A DNA stretch of 64,000 nucleotides, taken from contig CBDDIB010000002.1 of the NCBI GenBank assembly GCA_965228695.1, positions 4,774,001 to 4,838,000 of the forward strand. The letters run 5' to 3'. The translations under genes and the position numbers were made by a program. This document shows, one piece after another, positions 1 through 7,909 of this stretch. How positions within the stretch are numbered: the stretch's first letter is position 1; every line of letters starts with the position of its first letter. The notes beneath the pieces are model-generated. The model saw nothing but the letters and a program-made list of their open reading frames with translations. It did not search any database and was not told where the DNA came from. The stretch is from JAJFJD01 sp965228695 (GTDB lineage Bacteria; Pseudomonadota; Alphaproteobacteria; UBA8366).

Positions 1-47
1 TCCGTGACGCCGACGACTGTGATTCGCGGTGTTTTGTTTCCAGGCAT
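1..47 (-). CDS. Start of an unidentified protein, cut by the window edge
   Basis: An ATG on the minus strand at 47 is preceded by GGGAGGAGCT, a very good ribosome-binding site, and opens a frame reading MPGNKTPRITVVGVT before the window ends. The RBS and the hydrophobic strand ITVVGV at the N-terminus, as often seen in cytoplasmic enzymes, argue that this is a real gene. It follows the ridA gene on the same strand with about 30 bases between them, so the two may be co-transcribed. Too little is visible to assign a family. Confidence 0.6.
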   Translation of the reverse strand, partial: MPGNKTPRITVVGVT

Positions 48-76
48 AGCTCCTCCCGCTTTGGGTCATCGACCGA

Positions 77-460
77 TCAGTCATCAGCGGCCAGCGCAAT
101 GCAGGAGAACCCGACCAGCGCCTCGGTCGGAACGCCGAACCGGACGGTATGGCGCGCCGGCAGCCCGTCGGGGAAGTGCTTCACATATTCTTGGTTGCAC
201 GCGGCGTAGTTCGCCGGATCCGTGATCAACATCGTGACCTGCACGACACGCCGAAGCGAGCTCCCTTCCTCGCGCAGGATCCGGTCGATGAAGGTGAGCG
301 AGTTTCGAACCTGCTCCGCCGGCGTCGCGCCGCGCTCGACCCCGTTCGCGGGATCGTGCGGTGCGGAATGGCCGGAGACGAAGATCAGGCCGGCGGCCCG
401 CGTTGCGCGGCTGAAAGGCCGGATGGAATCCGGTTCGGGCTGTCCAATGAAGTCGATCAT
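77..460 (-). CDS. RidA family (YjgF/YER057c/UK114) protein
   Basis: A protein of about 127 residues of the RidA fold. Characterised members deaminate reactive enamine/imine intermediates released by PLP enzymes. The sequence shows the family pattern: an N-terminal FSRATRAAGLIFVSG strand with HSAPHDPANG, a middle helix EQVRNSLTFIDRILREEGSSL, then VVQVTMLITDPANYAACNQEY and a C-terminal PARHTVRFGV, which carries the Arg position expected to bind the substrate carboxylate. I chose the ATG at 460 because the fold begins there; an in-frame ATG at 508 would add 16 residues without family character. No strong Shine-Dalgarno sequence decides the start. The neighbouring MBL-fold gene lies upstream on the same strand. 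Family assignment is firm; the exact substrate is unknown. Confidence 0.85.
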   Translation of the reverse strand: MIDFIGQPEPDSIRPFSRATRAAGLIFVSGHSAPHDPANGVERGATPAEQVRNSLTFIDRILREEGSSLRRVVQVTMLITDPANYAACNQEYVKHFPDGLPARHTVRFGVPTEALVGFSCIALAADD

Positions 461-640
461 GGTGAGGTATCCGATCGTATTAAGTGTGAATTCCGACGCA
501 TCGCTCATGTTAGCCGAGCTGCGCCGGAGTCGGTATGGCGATGCACGGAAGAAGCAGGCCAGGTCGCACTGTCTTTCGAATTTCGAGAAAGGACGACGCG
601 TTTCGGCAACACGCCATGTGCTACGGGTTTTAGCAGGCAC

Positions 641-1501
641 TTAGAGTGCGTTCAGCGGAATCTTCAGATAGGAAACGCCGTTCGATTCCGGGTCCGGAAA
701 CTTGCCGCCCCGAAGGTTGACCTGGATCGACGGCAGGATCAGTTTCGGAAAATCGAGCTCGGCGTCGCGTGCCTCGCGCATCGTCACGAAGTCCTCTTCG
801 GACACGCCGTCGCGCACATGGACACTGCCATCGCGCTCGGCGGCAATCGTCGTTTCCCACGCCGGCGACCGCTCCTTCGTGCCGTAGTCGTGGCCGACGA
901 AAACGCGGGTTTCCGGCGGCAGCGCGAGAATACGGCGAATGGAGCGGAAGAGCGTGCGCGCGTCCCCGCCGGGAAAATCGCAGCGCGCCGTGCCGAAATC
1001 CGGCATGAAGACCGTGTCACCGGTGAAGACCGCGTCACCGACCTGATAACAGACGCAGGCCGGCGTGTGTCCGGGCGAATGGAGGACCTTTACCGTCAAC
1101 TCGCCCAACGGCAACTCGGCGCCATCCTCGAACAAGCGATCGAATTGCGAGCCGTCCGTCGGAAAACCCGGCCCGAGATTGAAGACTTCCGCGAAGGTTC
1201 GCTGCACCGCCACGATCTCAGCGCCGATGCCCCGCTGCCCGCCGAGCTTGTCCTGCAGGTGGCACGCACCGGTCATGTGGTCGGCATGGACATGCGTCTC
1301 GAGAATCCAATCAACCGTGTATTCCTGCTTCGCGACGAACTGCGCCACCGTATCCGCGCCACTCGTCGCGGTCCGCCCCGAACTGGCGTCATAGTCGAGG
1401 ACGGGATCGATGATTACGCACCGGCGTGTCGACGTGTCCGCAACCACGTAGGTGATGGTGCCGGTCGCCTCGTCGTAGAAGGGGGTTACGTCGACAGACA
1501 T
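641..1501 (-). CDS. MBL-fold hydrolase, persulfide dioxygenase/Blh-like
   Basis: A 286-residue metallo-beta-lactamase-fold protein. The metal-binding motif HVHADH is at residues 70-75, a further His at 145 (HSPGHT), Asp at 162 (FTGDTVF) and His at 204 (FVGHDYG). This arrangement and the wording LETHVHADHMTGA match ETHE1-type persulfide dioxygenases and the Blh enzymes of bacterial sulfide oxidation, which oxidise glutathione persulfide to sulfite with one mononuclear iron. Glyoxalase II is the main alternative, but the ETHVHADH wording and length favour the ETHE1 side. No rhodanese domain or sulfide:quinone reductase is fused or adjacent, so a role in sulfide detoxification is inferred. The ATG at 1501 has AGGAG about 12 bases upstream. 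Confidence 0.82.
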   Translation of the reverse strand: MSVDVTPFYDEATGTITYVVADTSTRRCVIIDPVLDYDASSGRTATSGADTVAQFVAKQEYTVDWILETHVHADHMTGACHLQDKLGGQRGIGAEIVAVQRTFAEVFNLGPGFPTDGSQFDRLFEDGAELPLGELTVKVLHSPGHTPACVCYQVGDAVFTGDTVFMPDFGTARCDFPGGDARTLFRSIRRILALPPETRVFVGHDYGTKERSPAWETTIAAERDGSVHVRDGVSEEDFVTMREARDAELDFPKLILPSIQVNLRGGKFPDPESNGVSYLKIPLNAL

Positions 1502-1634
1502 GGCCGCGGAGCGCTCCTGCGTTTCACCTAAATCGTGAAACCTCCGGGATACTACCTTTCCTCACCGCCGCACGAATTGACCAGGATCAATCGCCACGGG
1601 TGGCAAGCGGCCGGTCCAGGGCATCCCGACTACG

Positions 1635-2165
1635 CTAGGGTGCTATGGAAGTGTGGGAAATCGCCGGCCACGCGTCCCGTAAAAACACCGTCAGGTCACT
1701 CGCGCCCCCGTTGACCCTGTGAGGATAAAGCAGGGTGCTGATAAACCCCCGGTGATATGTCGCGTGATTCACGAGGTGCAGGAGAATGTCCTCTCGCGTC
1801 ATCGCGCCCTTGCCGCCACCGACGAAGGTGAAGTCGATCACATCCGACAGTTCCGCTTCGGTCCAGTTCCGCGCCAGCCCAACATAATAGTCGTTCATTT
1901 CCCGAAGACGCCGCGCAACATCGGGAAATGGAAGCGTCTGGCTTCGGTGGCGCGCATGATGCGGATGATCGCGGCCTTCGAGATGGGCCTGAAAAATCTC
2001 CCCCACGACGAGGATGTGATCGAACGTCCCCGCAATACTTCCGAACAGGGCATCGCGCGGCGCCATCAACTCGTGAGCCGGAAGCTGTTGGGCATTGCGC
2101 AGCATCACATCGTCGGCCCACGCCATATAGCGGGTCATGCGATGAATCGTCGATAATTTGGGCAT
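1635..2165 (-). CDS. DinB family protein (putative metal-dependent hydrolase fold)
   Basis: A 176-residue DinB/YfiT-type four-helix bundle protein. It has the family order: an N-terminal RYMAWADDVMLRNA helix, HILVVGEIFQAHLEG with a metal-ligand His, and a C-terminal DILLHLVNHATYHRGFI helix with the conserved HxxxH pair (LVNHATYH). Members carry a bound divalent metal and often act as thiol-transferases or hydrolases; the substrate here is not predictable. The start at 2165 is decided by a near-perfect RBS (AAGGAGGT, about 7 bases upstream), which excludes the longer frame beginning at 2276. It is a stand-alone gene between the MBL protein and an epoxide-hydrolase-like gene on the same strand. 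Confidence 0.88.
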   Translation of the reverse strand: MPKLSTIHRMTRYMAWADDVMLRNAQQLPAHELMAPRDALFGSIAGTFDHILVVGEIFQAHLEGRDHPHHARHRSQTLPFPDVARRLREMNDYYVGLARNWTEAELSDVIDFTFVGGGKGAMTREDILLHLVNHATYHRGFISTLLYPHRVNGGASDLTVFLRDAWPAISHTSIAP

Positions 2166-2296
2166 GGAATGACCTCCTTGATCGCGCCCATGTACCAAGC
2201 CGGTATTGCGCCGAACAAGAATTACATTGTCACCGGGACAATTCGGATACCGCGCCCTATAGCGCCCGCCCGGCATGCCTCCGGATAGCCCGGTCT

Positions 2297-3418
2297 CTAC
2301 TCCGCGAGAAAATTAAGGAGCAACCGGGCCACCGCCTGCGGTTGTTCCTGCTGCACCCAATGGCCCGCGCCGGGGACAAAGTGAACATCTTTCATCCGCG
2401 TAAAGGCGTGTTGCTGCATTCGCTCCAGCGCCCCCGGCCGTTGATGGGCGCCCCAGTCCTTGTCCCCGGCAATAAATGCGGCCGGCAGGTCGATGGCCTT
2501 TCCGCCGAAAAGCCGCAACTCGTCGACCAGATCGCTCTCGAACCGGCAACGGTACCAGTTGAGCCCGCCCTGCAGGCCGGTGCGGGAAAACTCCCCGGCA
2601 TAGACCGCCAGTTCGGCATCGGTCAGCCAGGCGTTCGCGGCGATTTCCGCCGCACTCGGCATGAAGTCCGCCGCCGTCTCCGCCATGGTCTGATCCAGAT
2701 TCATGATGTAGTAGGTCGGCATCTCCGCGATTACCTCCGCCCGCCAGGCGGCAAGCGGGTGCGGATCGTTGCCGGGCCAGTCCGCGCTCTTGGCGTGGAA
2801 ATATCCGCGTAGGAATTCCGCCAGGCCCTGTGGGCAGTGGCACATGTCCCGGTCGGCGTGCGGTGTCGAATAGTATTTGTGATAGTGCTTGCGTGGCCGG
2901 TCCAGCGCCGCCAGCGCCGCGTGGATGTCCACAGCGTTCGCATCATCGGACGAAGGAAAGGCCGGCGGACCCTGGAAGGGCGCGCTCATCAACACCACCT
3001 TGCCGAACAGGTCGGGGCGGATGACGGCGCAGTAGGCCGCCACCGACGCGCCAAAATCATGTCCGACGACCGCCGCCGCATTCGGGATCCCCAAGGCACG
3101 CATTAAGGCGACGATGTCGCGCGTCAGGTTGACCATGTTGAAGGGGCGCAGGTCCACATCATACCCCGGCTCCCAGCCGCTGGTGCGGCCATAGCCCCGC
3201 TGGTCCGGCGCGACGACGCGATAGCCCGCCTCCGCCAGCGGCAGCATTACCTTGCGCCAGCTATAGGCCAACTCGGGGAAGCCATGCAGAAGCAGTACGA
3301 CCGGCCCGTCGGCTGCAAAGGTACCGGCTTCCAGCACATGCATCCGAAGACCGTTCACGCCGTCGACGATTTGCGCGCGGATACCCGCCGGCAGTAATTC
3401 GTTTTGCAAGGGTTCCAT
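2297..3418 (-). CDS. Alpha/beta hydrolase, epoxide hydrolase-like
   Basis: A 373-residue alpha/beta hydrolase. The oxyanion segment LLLHGFPE is at residues 43-49, followed by the nucleophile motif VGHDFGAS with Asp121, and a C-terminal catalytic His in GAGHWVQQEQP. An Asp rather than Ser nucleophile, together with HGFPE and PDQRGYG, is the signature of epoxide hydrolases and haloalkane dehalogenases; HGFPE points to the former. A cap region with PTYYIMNLDQTM lies between. It would hydrolyse an epoxide to a diol in the cytoplasm. The start at 3418 has GAGGT about 5 bases upstream; the longer frame from 3496 has no family character. No neighbouring gene fixes its pathway. Confidence 0.87.
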   Translation of the reverse strand: MEPLQNELLPAGIRAQIVDGVNGLRMHVLEAGTFAADGPVVLLLHGFPELAYSWRKVMLPLAEAGYRVVAPDQRGYGRTSGWEPGYDVDLRPFNMVNLTRDIVALMRALGIPNAAAVVGHDFGASVAAYCAVIRPDLFGKVVLMSAPFQGPPAFPSSDDANAVDIHAALAALDRPRKHYHKYYSTPHADRDMCHCPQGLAEFLRGYFHAKSADWPGNDPHPLAAWRAEVIAEMPTYYIMNLDQTMAETAADFMPSAAEIAANAWLTDAELAVYAGEFSRTGLQGGLNWYRCRFESDLVDELRLFGGKAIDLPAAFIAGDKDWGAHQRPGALERMQQHAFTRMKDVHFVPGAGHWVQQEQPQAVARLLLNFLAE

Positions 3419-3728
3419 CGTTACCTCAAACTGTCGATGCCCGCCGTTGGACCGAGGGAATGTCGTCGACCGGTCTTGGTCTCCCTCTAGATTCACTCAT
3501 TGTCGAACAAGTATCCCAAAATGTCTGCAAATAGACGGCAGCGGACGGCACGGCGGCGGGGCTAGGGTTCCTGTCAGGCGGAGTGCGGACCAAGCCGGAG
3601 CCGCAACCCGATTTTTGCGAAAAAAAATCCCCGATGGTCGGGAGCGCCCATTTCTGGAAACGCTCCACGACGATCGGGTTCTATCGGATAAAAATTTCAG
3701 GAAGGTTCAAGTTTTCTTTCTTATTCCC
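3419..3728. other. Intergenic stretch, no gene
   Basis: About 310 bases between two minus-strand genes. The half nearest 3729 holds the terminator at 3620-3678. The rest is the leader of the epoxide-hydrolase-like gene, with its GAGGT RBS next to the start codon. Short open frames here have neither RBS nor family resemblance. Confidence 0.7.
3620..3678 (-). terminator. Strong Rho-independent terminator after the TTT binding protein gene
   Basis: Read on the minus strand, CCCGAT-CGTCG-T-GGAGCG pairs with CGCTCC-CGACC-ATCGGG across a loop of about 14 bases, and the stem is followed by a run of eight Ts (plus-strand A tract at 3620-3627). It lies about 50 bases beyond the stop at 3729 and would end transcription before the epoxide-hydrolase-like gene, making the binding protein gene a single unit. 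Confidence 0.85.
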
Positions 3729-4862
3729 CTAGTTTACACGGGGTTCAAACTTGAGTTCGACGCCGTACCGCGTTTTCGCAAAGCCCTTGAGCCAATCCTT
3801 CGCTTCGTCGGGAAGCTTGAGCTTGCTGTGGATAAGCTGCCTCGCAGGCTCGCCGATGGTTGCGTCGTACGGTCCAAGAATCACGTTTTTCCGCTTCGCG
3901 AAATCGGGATCCTTGAACATCTTTCGGGCCGCTTCCCGCCACGCCTCAACGACGTCGCTTGGCGTCCCTTTCGGCAGATGGAAAGACTTGTTGGCGCCGA
4001 CACCGAGTTGAACCAGCGAATCCAGCGCGGCACCCATGCCGCCCGAGACGTCCTTGCCGTGGACGGCCTTGTAGAACTCATAGATCGTCGGCGTGTCCGG
4101 ATGAACGGGATCCCGGCCCCATTTGCCGCTCGCGTCCGGCGCGCCAAGGGTAAACAACGGCTGCGCCAAGCCTTTATCGATCAAGGCCTTGCGATTGTTC
4201 AGATAGGACAGCGAATTGTCGAAGTTAATGGTGAATTCGCCGCGCTCGAAGGCAAGCGCCATCGGGCCGTTGCCTTTCATGCCCCAAACGTTTTTCACGT
4301 TAACCCCGATCGCGGCAAGCGCGATGCGCTTGTTGATCGCCGAAGATGTCGGGGTTTTGCCGCCGAACACCAGATCCTCGACCGGGATATTCCTCAACGC
4401 CTCGACTTTGGCCTTGATGCCCTTGGCCTTATGCACACCGAGTTTCTCGTGGGTGTAGATCATGTTGCCGCGTGGCGCCAACAGAATTGGAATCCAATTG
4501 GGGATCGAGAATTTTACGCGCGGATCGCGCAGGACATAATTGAAGATGGTCGACGTCGATAGCGCCATCACCCAGGTGCCGTCATTCTTGGCTTTCTGCG
4601 CGAAGTAGTTGCCGCCGATGATGCCGCCTGCGCCGGGTTTGTTCAGCACGATGATTTTCGGATTGCCCGGCAAATATTTTTCGAAATACGGCTGCATAAA
4701 CCGCGTAAGGCTATCGGTGCCGCCGCCCTCGTTAAAGGGCACGACGATGGTTATCCGCTTGCCTTTGAAATCGACGGCATGGGCAGCCCCTATTCCCGTC
4801 ATGCCAATGGCAAAGCCGCCGACGGTACTCGCAACAACTGCGAAAAAGGTCCTCCTAAACAT
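3729..4862 (-). CDS. Tripartite tricarboxylate transporter (Bug family) substrate-binding protein, orphan
   Basis: A 377-residue periplasmic binding protein of the Bug/TctC family. It starts MFRRTFFAVVASTVGGFAIG with a signal peptide ending near AHAVDF, then shows the family hallmarks ITIVVPFNEGGGTDSLTR and IIVLNKPGAGGIIGG, which form the loops that bind the ligand carboxylate. It would capture a carboxylate for a TctAB-type membrane pair, but none is adjacent, so it either shares a distant membrane pair or acts in sensing, as many orphan Bug proteins may. The C-terminal region is longer than in typical ~320-residue members. The start is chosen at 4862, with AGGGAGA about 10 bases upstream. 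It is flanked by an operator-like palindrome and a strong terminator, so it looks like a single-gene regulated unit. Confidence 0.88.
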   Translation of the reverse strand: MFRRTFFAVVASTVGGFAIGMTGIGAAHAVDFKGKRITIVVPFNEGGGTDSLTRFMQPYFEKYLPGNPKIIVLNKPGAGGIIGGNYFAQKAKNDGTWVMALSTSTIFNYVLRDPRVKFSIPNWIPILLAPRGNMIYTHEKLGVHKAKGIKAKVEALRNIPVEDLVFGGKTPTSSAINKRIALAAIGVNVKNVWGMKGNGPMALAFERGEFTINFDNSLSYLNNRKALIDKGLAQPLFTLGAPDASGKWGRDPVHPDTPTIYEFYKAVHGKDVSGGMGAALDSLVQLGVGANKSFHLPKGTPSDVVEAWREAARKMFKDPDFAKRKNVILGPYDATIGEPARQLIHSKLKLPDEAKDWLKGFAKTRYGVELKFEPRVN

Positions 4863-4875
4863 GGTTCGGTTCTCC

Positions 4876-4895
4876 CTTAATGTCGTTTCATTAAG
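4876..4895 (-). promoter_or_regulatory. Operator-like palindrome overlapping the leader of the TTT binding protein gene
   Basis: A perfect 7-6-7 inverted repeat, CTTAATG-N6-CATTAAG, lies 14 bases upstream of the start codon, and its inner arm runs into the AGGGAGA ribosome-binding site. In otherwise G+C-rich DNA this A/T-rich palindrome stands out. It could be a repressor operator or an RNA hairpin masking the RBS. No regulator gene is next to it. Confidence 0.5.
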
Positions 4896-5241
4896 TTGTT
4901 TCTTATTGATTTTGTCCGTCGGGCACGCCATTGAGGGCGCGGGAACGGAGTGTCGCAACGATGTCTTCCAACGCGCGATCCCAGTATCAAAGCATTATCG
5001 TTCCGCTCGGTGCAAGTTCCGGAACCGGAATGCATCCATTTGCCGGAGTGCAAAGAGCGGGCCTGAGGTCGCGATCGCGGCACGACGAACGAAAATCTGC
5101 CCCAGCACGCGATCAAGGCCGCTCTCGTTTTAAAACAGGCATTTCTATAAGTCGGCTCGATACCTGCGCCGACGCGTCCAGCCACCGCATCAACGCCGCA
5201 GCGGCCGCATTCGACCGGCCGGCACGGGCAACTTTGCGGCC
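4896..5241. other. Intergenic stretch, no gene
   Basis: About 345 bases between the aminotransferase stop and the palindrome in front of the binding protein gene. It should hold the promoter of the latter, and there is an A/T-rich segment at 4890-4920. Short palindromes (TTCCGGAA near 5030, CGCGATCGCG near 5082) occur, but nothing supports a gene. Confidence 0.6.
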
Positions 5242-6642
5242 CTAATCGTCTTCCAAGAATTCGGAGAGTTTCTCTTCCAGAGTGTCCAGGACCCGGCCCA
5301 GCCGGGCCACGGCGTCGTCGATCTCTTCGCGCGTGATGCAGAGCGGCGGTGCGATCGGGATGATGGTGCCGGCGCGGCCCAGCATGCGGTTCTCGCGCAT
5401 CGTCTGGACGGCAAGCCGGTCGAGATTCGCCGCTTTCGGAAACGGTTCCCGCGTCTTCTTGTCCTTCACGAGTTCAAGGGCGCAGAGGAGTCCCTTTCCG
5501 CCGCGGACATCGCCGACGATCCGATGCTGGCGAAAGGTCTGCAATCGCTCGAACAGGTAGTCTCCGCTCTCGGCGGAACGCTGCGCCAGGTTCTCCGCCT
5601 CCATGATGTCCAGGTTCGCCAGGGCCGCCGCGCAGGAGACCGGATTGCCGCCGAACGTGATGAGATGCTTGAACGTCTGGTCGCCCGCGCCGATGAAGGT
5701 GTCGGCGACATCGCCGCTCACGATGGCGGCGCCGATCGGGATGTACCCGCTCGTCAGGCCCTTGGCGACGGTTCGGATATCCGGCTTCACGCCCCAATGG
5801 TCGAGGGCGAACATACTGCCGGTGCGGCAGAAACCGGTGATGACCTCGTCGCCGATCAGCAACACGCCGTAGCGATCGCAAATTTCCCGGAGCGCGGGCC
5901 AATACCCGGGATGCGGCACGTGGATGCCCGCCGCCGCCGAAATCGGCTCGGCGATTACCGCCGCGACGGTCGACGGGCCTTCATGCTGAATGGCGCGCTC
6001 GACATCGGCGGCGCAGTCGAGGGTGCAGTCGCCGGCGCCCGCGCATATGGGACAACGATACGGGGCGGGTTGCGCCACGTGAACGTTGCCGGGAACCAGC
6101 GGTCCGAATTCCGCGGGCACACTGCCGCCGCCCGGTCCGCCCCGGCCGAGGCTGGTGCAGGCGAGCGTCGCCCCATGGTAGGACCCGCGCCGGCTGATCA
6201 CCTTCCATCGGTTCGGTTCGCCCTTGAGGTGGTGGTAGTTCTTGGCGATCTTGAGCGCGGTTTCATTCGCCTCCGACCCGCCGCTCACATAGTAGACCCG
6301 CGCGCGGTCGTCACCGGAGTATTCCGCGAGCTTGGCCGAGAGCGCCGCCGTCACGGGGCTGACGGTATCGTTCGGGGAGAACGCCAGGGTCGTCATCTGT
6401 TTGTAGACGGCATCGGCGATCTCCCGCCGGCCGTGACCGACGTTGACGAGCCAGAGCCCGGAGAGCGTGTCGAACCAACGCTCCCCGTCCCCGTCTTCGA
6501 CCCAAACCCCCTGACCGCCAGTCACGAGTTGAACGCCGGAGTCCTTCGACAGGTTGCCGGCCTGCTGGGAATGCGGCCAGAAATGCGCTTCCGCGTTGGC
6601 GCGCGCCTGGTCGATGTCTGCAGTATTTCGTCGCTCTGGCAT
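5242..6642 (-). CDS. Class III (omega) PLP-dependent aminotransferase
   Basis: A 466-residue fold-type I aminotransferase of class III, transferring the amino group of an omega-amine or amino acid to a keto acid. The cofactor sites are visible: GGSEANETAL near residue 121, SYHGAT (154-159), the PLP-binding Asp265 in LLIGDEVITGF and Schiff-base Lys294 in TVAKGLTSGYIP. The C-terminus carries RAGTIIPIAPPLCIT. A cysteine-rich stretch YRCPICAGAGDCTLDC (195-210) corresponds to the RCPF...C loop seen in many subgroup members. The ATG at 6642 has AGAGGGAA about 9 bases upstream. Substrate cannot be set; pyruvate or beta-alanine/GABA-type transaminases are the closest models. Confidence 0.9.
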   Translation of the reverse strand: MPERRNTADIDQARANAEAHFWPHSQQAGNLSKDSGVQLVTGGQGVWVEDGDGERWFDTLSGLWLVNVGHGRREIADAVYKQMTTLAFSPNDTVSPVTAALSAKLAEYSGDDRARVYYVSGGSEANETALKIAKNYHHLKGEPNRWKVISRRGSYHGATLACTSLGRGGPGGGSVPAEFGPLVPGNVHVAQPAPYRCPICAGAGDCTLDCAADVERAIQHEGPSTVAAVIAEPISAAAGIHVPHPGYWPALREICDRYGVLLIGDEVITGFCRTGSMFALDHWGVKPDIRTVAKGLTSGYIPIGAAIVSGDVADTFIGAGDQTFKHLITFGGNPVSCAAALANLDIMEAENLAQRSAESGDYLFERLQTFRQHRIVGDVRGGKGLLCALELVKDKKTREPFPKAANLDRLAVQTMRENRMLGRAGTIIPIAPPLCITREEIDDAVARLGRVLDTLEEKLSEFLEDD

Positions 6643-6844
6643 GAAACTATTCCCTCTGTAGCAAACCGGGCTGTATGGCGTTTCCCGGGCAATTCCGCCC
6701 AGGACTCAAACCGGCCGCGGACCATCAAACCAAATTGCGCCCCGGATGGATACTGAAGGCGGGGCCGCCGCCGGGATGGCGGCAATACGGCAAGCCCGGG
6801 TCTGGTGAAGCGAGACGTGGCTACGACCTATCATACCCGCGCAA

Positions 6845-6932
6845 TGGTGCCCGCTCCCGGACTCGAACCGGGATGGCCTAAGCGGCCGAGGGATTTTAAG
6901 TCCCTTGCGTCTACCAATTCCGCCAAGCGGGC
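6845..6932 (-). tRNA. tRNA-Leu (anticodon UAA), CCA encoded
   Basis: The minus strand gives a full cloverleaf: acceptor GCCCGCT pairing with AGCGGGC, discriminator A and an encoded CCA; a D arm with TTGGTAGACGC; the anticodon arm AGGGA-CTTAAAA-TCCCT, placing TAA at positions 34-36; a long variable arm typical of leucine tRNA; and the T arm CCCGG-TTCGAGT-CCGGG. All stems pair without mismatch. It decodes UUA/UUG. Confidence 0.97.
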
Positions 6933-7172
6933 ATACCCGGTGCGCAGGCGCGCGATAGACCGGCGCACCATACTCAATCTCGGGCTATGGGGAAATCATC
7001 AGGATGCGGCACAGGTGCCGAACGTCGCGTCATTCCAGCCGCCCTGCTCCGCGTTCGTGGCCTGGACTATCCGTTCACCATAGCCTTTCGTCCATAGGCG
7101 CCGCCCGTATCGTCTCTGCCCGTTTTCGGGATAGGGCGTGGCTCGGATTAACTTAAGTCGCGCTGGAAGCCT

Positions 7173-7264
7173 TACCCGAATTCGAGCGGTTCTACGCCTA
7201 GTGTTTCCACCGGAGCACTCAGATTTTTCAAGTCCGCTGCGTCTACCTAATCCGCCCCGTCCAC
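7173..7264 (-). pseudogene. Decayed tRNA-Leu-like sequence
   Basis: About 290 bases upstream of tRNA-Leu on the same strand, 7222-7256 matches its D and anticodon arms: GGCGGA.TAGGTAGACGC followed by GCGGACTTGAAAAATC. The acceptor arms do not pair, the anticodon stem has a mismatch, and the loop would read UGA although the D arm is of leucine type. A poor T-arm-like remnant (GCTCGAATTCGGG on the minus strand) lies at 7173-7190. It is probably a degenerate duplicate, or a fragment left by recombination at the tRNA gene. Confidence 0.42.
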
Positions 7265-7355
7265 ACCCGCAGAAGGCTTAACCGCTGAACGACATCGACA
7301 TCTACAGACCACCATCCATTTCGCTAGATAAGCGGCACGAAGCCGGAGACCTGCG

Positions 7356-7766
7356 CTAATCGAGTGCAGATTGAATGGACCGCTCGATATCCTCCACCGG
7401 GGCATTCACGAGTGTTTTATCGAGCTCGAGAATGATTTTGTCGGTGACTTCCTTGTGAAGCAGCGGTCGAATTTCACCGAGCGTGTTCGGATCGGCGATC
7501 AGGACGAGCTTTGTAAGCTGGCCCTCATGCGCTCGCTGATAGAGGTATTCCGCAAGAATTTTCGAAAACGTTGCCTCCATCGATTCCTTCTCCCCCATAT
7601 CGGGCGGAGTCTTGCCGGACGGCCCCTGGTCGGAGAGATCACCCGGTTCCAACATATTCGAAAACGTTAGCGAAACGTCCGTTGCCCCGTTGTCCTGGGT
7701 GAAGAATTTCGCGCCTTCCCCCGTCGCAACGACAACCGTGGTTTCCTCAGGTAGCGCCTTGGACAT
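7356..7766 (-). CDS. Host attachment family protein (PF10116-like)
   Basis: A 136-residue cytoplasmic protein resembling the family named for Agrobacterium proteins required for attachment to host cells. It keeps the expected skeleton: an N-terminal TTVVVATGEGAKFF strand, FSKILAEYLYQRAHEGQLTKLVLIADPNTLGEIRPLL in the centre, and a C-terminal LDKTLVNAPVEDIERSI. The N-terminal part up to the LAEYL helix is compact. These proteins resemble the C-terminal domain of archaeal release factor 1 and their biochemical role is unknown. The start at 7766 is preferred over 7772 because GGAGGG sits 7 bases upstream of it. It lies near App1-like and catalase genes, so a stress link is possible but inferred. 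Confidence 0.75.
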   Translation of the reverse strand: MSKALPEETTVVVATGEGAKFFTQDNGATDVSLTFSNMLEPGDLSDQGPSGKTPPDMGEKESMEATFSKILAEYLYQRAHEGQLTKLVLIADPNTLGEIRPLLHKEVTDKIILELDKTLVNAPVEDIERSIQSALD

Positions 7767-7909
7767 GATCATCCCTCCATTGCCTATTTGAACCTGGCAA
7801 GTTTGCTCGTGTTTTCAAGAACGCGGGCATTCAGACATGGTTCCAATATTCGGTCGGTCAGGGGCTGAAAAGCGAGGAAGGAATGCGAAAAATGAGCAAT
7901 TGAGCAATA

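Larger units (their letters stand above)
6643..7355. other. tRNA-containing intergenic region without protein genes
   Basis: Some 710 bases between the aminotransferase and the host-attachment gene. Apart from the tRNA-Leu gene and its decayed copy I see no coding frame with an RBS and no integrase. The part from 6933 to 7172 is unassigned. Confidence 0.6.

Noticed and set aside
149..1531. 460-codon open frame on the plus strand across the RidA and MBL genes
   Set aside because: It is the antisense shadow of two well-identified minus-strand genes in G+C-rich DNA; it shows no family motif.
5590..6060. Cysteine cluster in the aminotransferase as an iron-sulfur site
   Set aside because: The CPIC...C...C loop is a known variable feature of many class III aminotransferases and not a recognised cluster motif.
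6845..7264. Phage or island attachment site at tRNA-Leu
   Set aside because: No integrase or foreign cargo lies beside the tRNA and the repeated tract is only partly similar; the decayed tRNA is reported separately.
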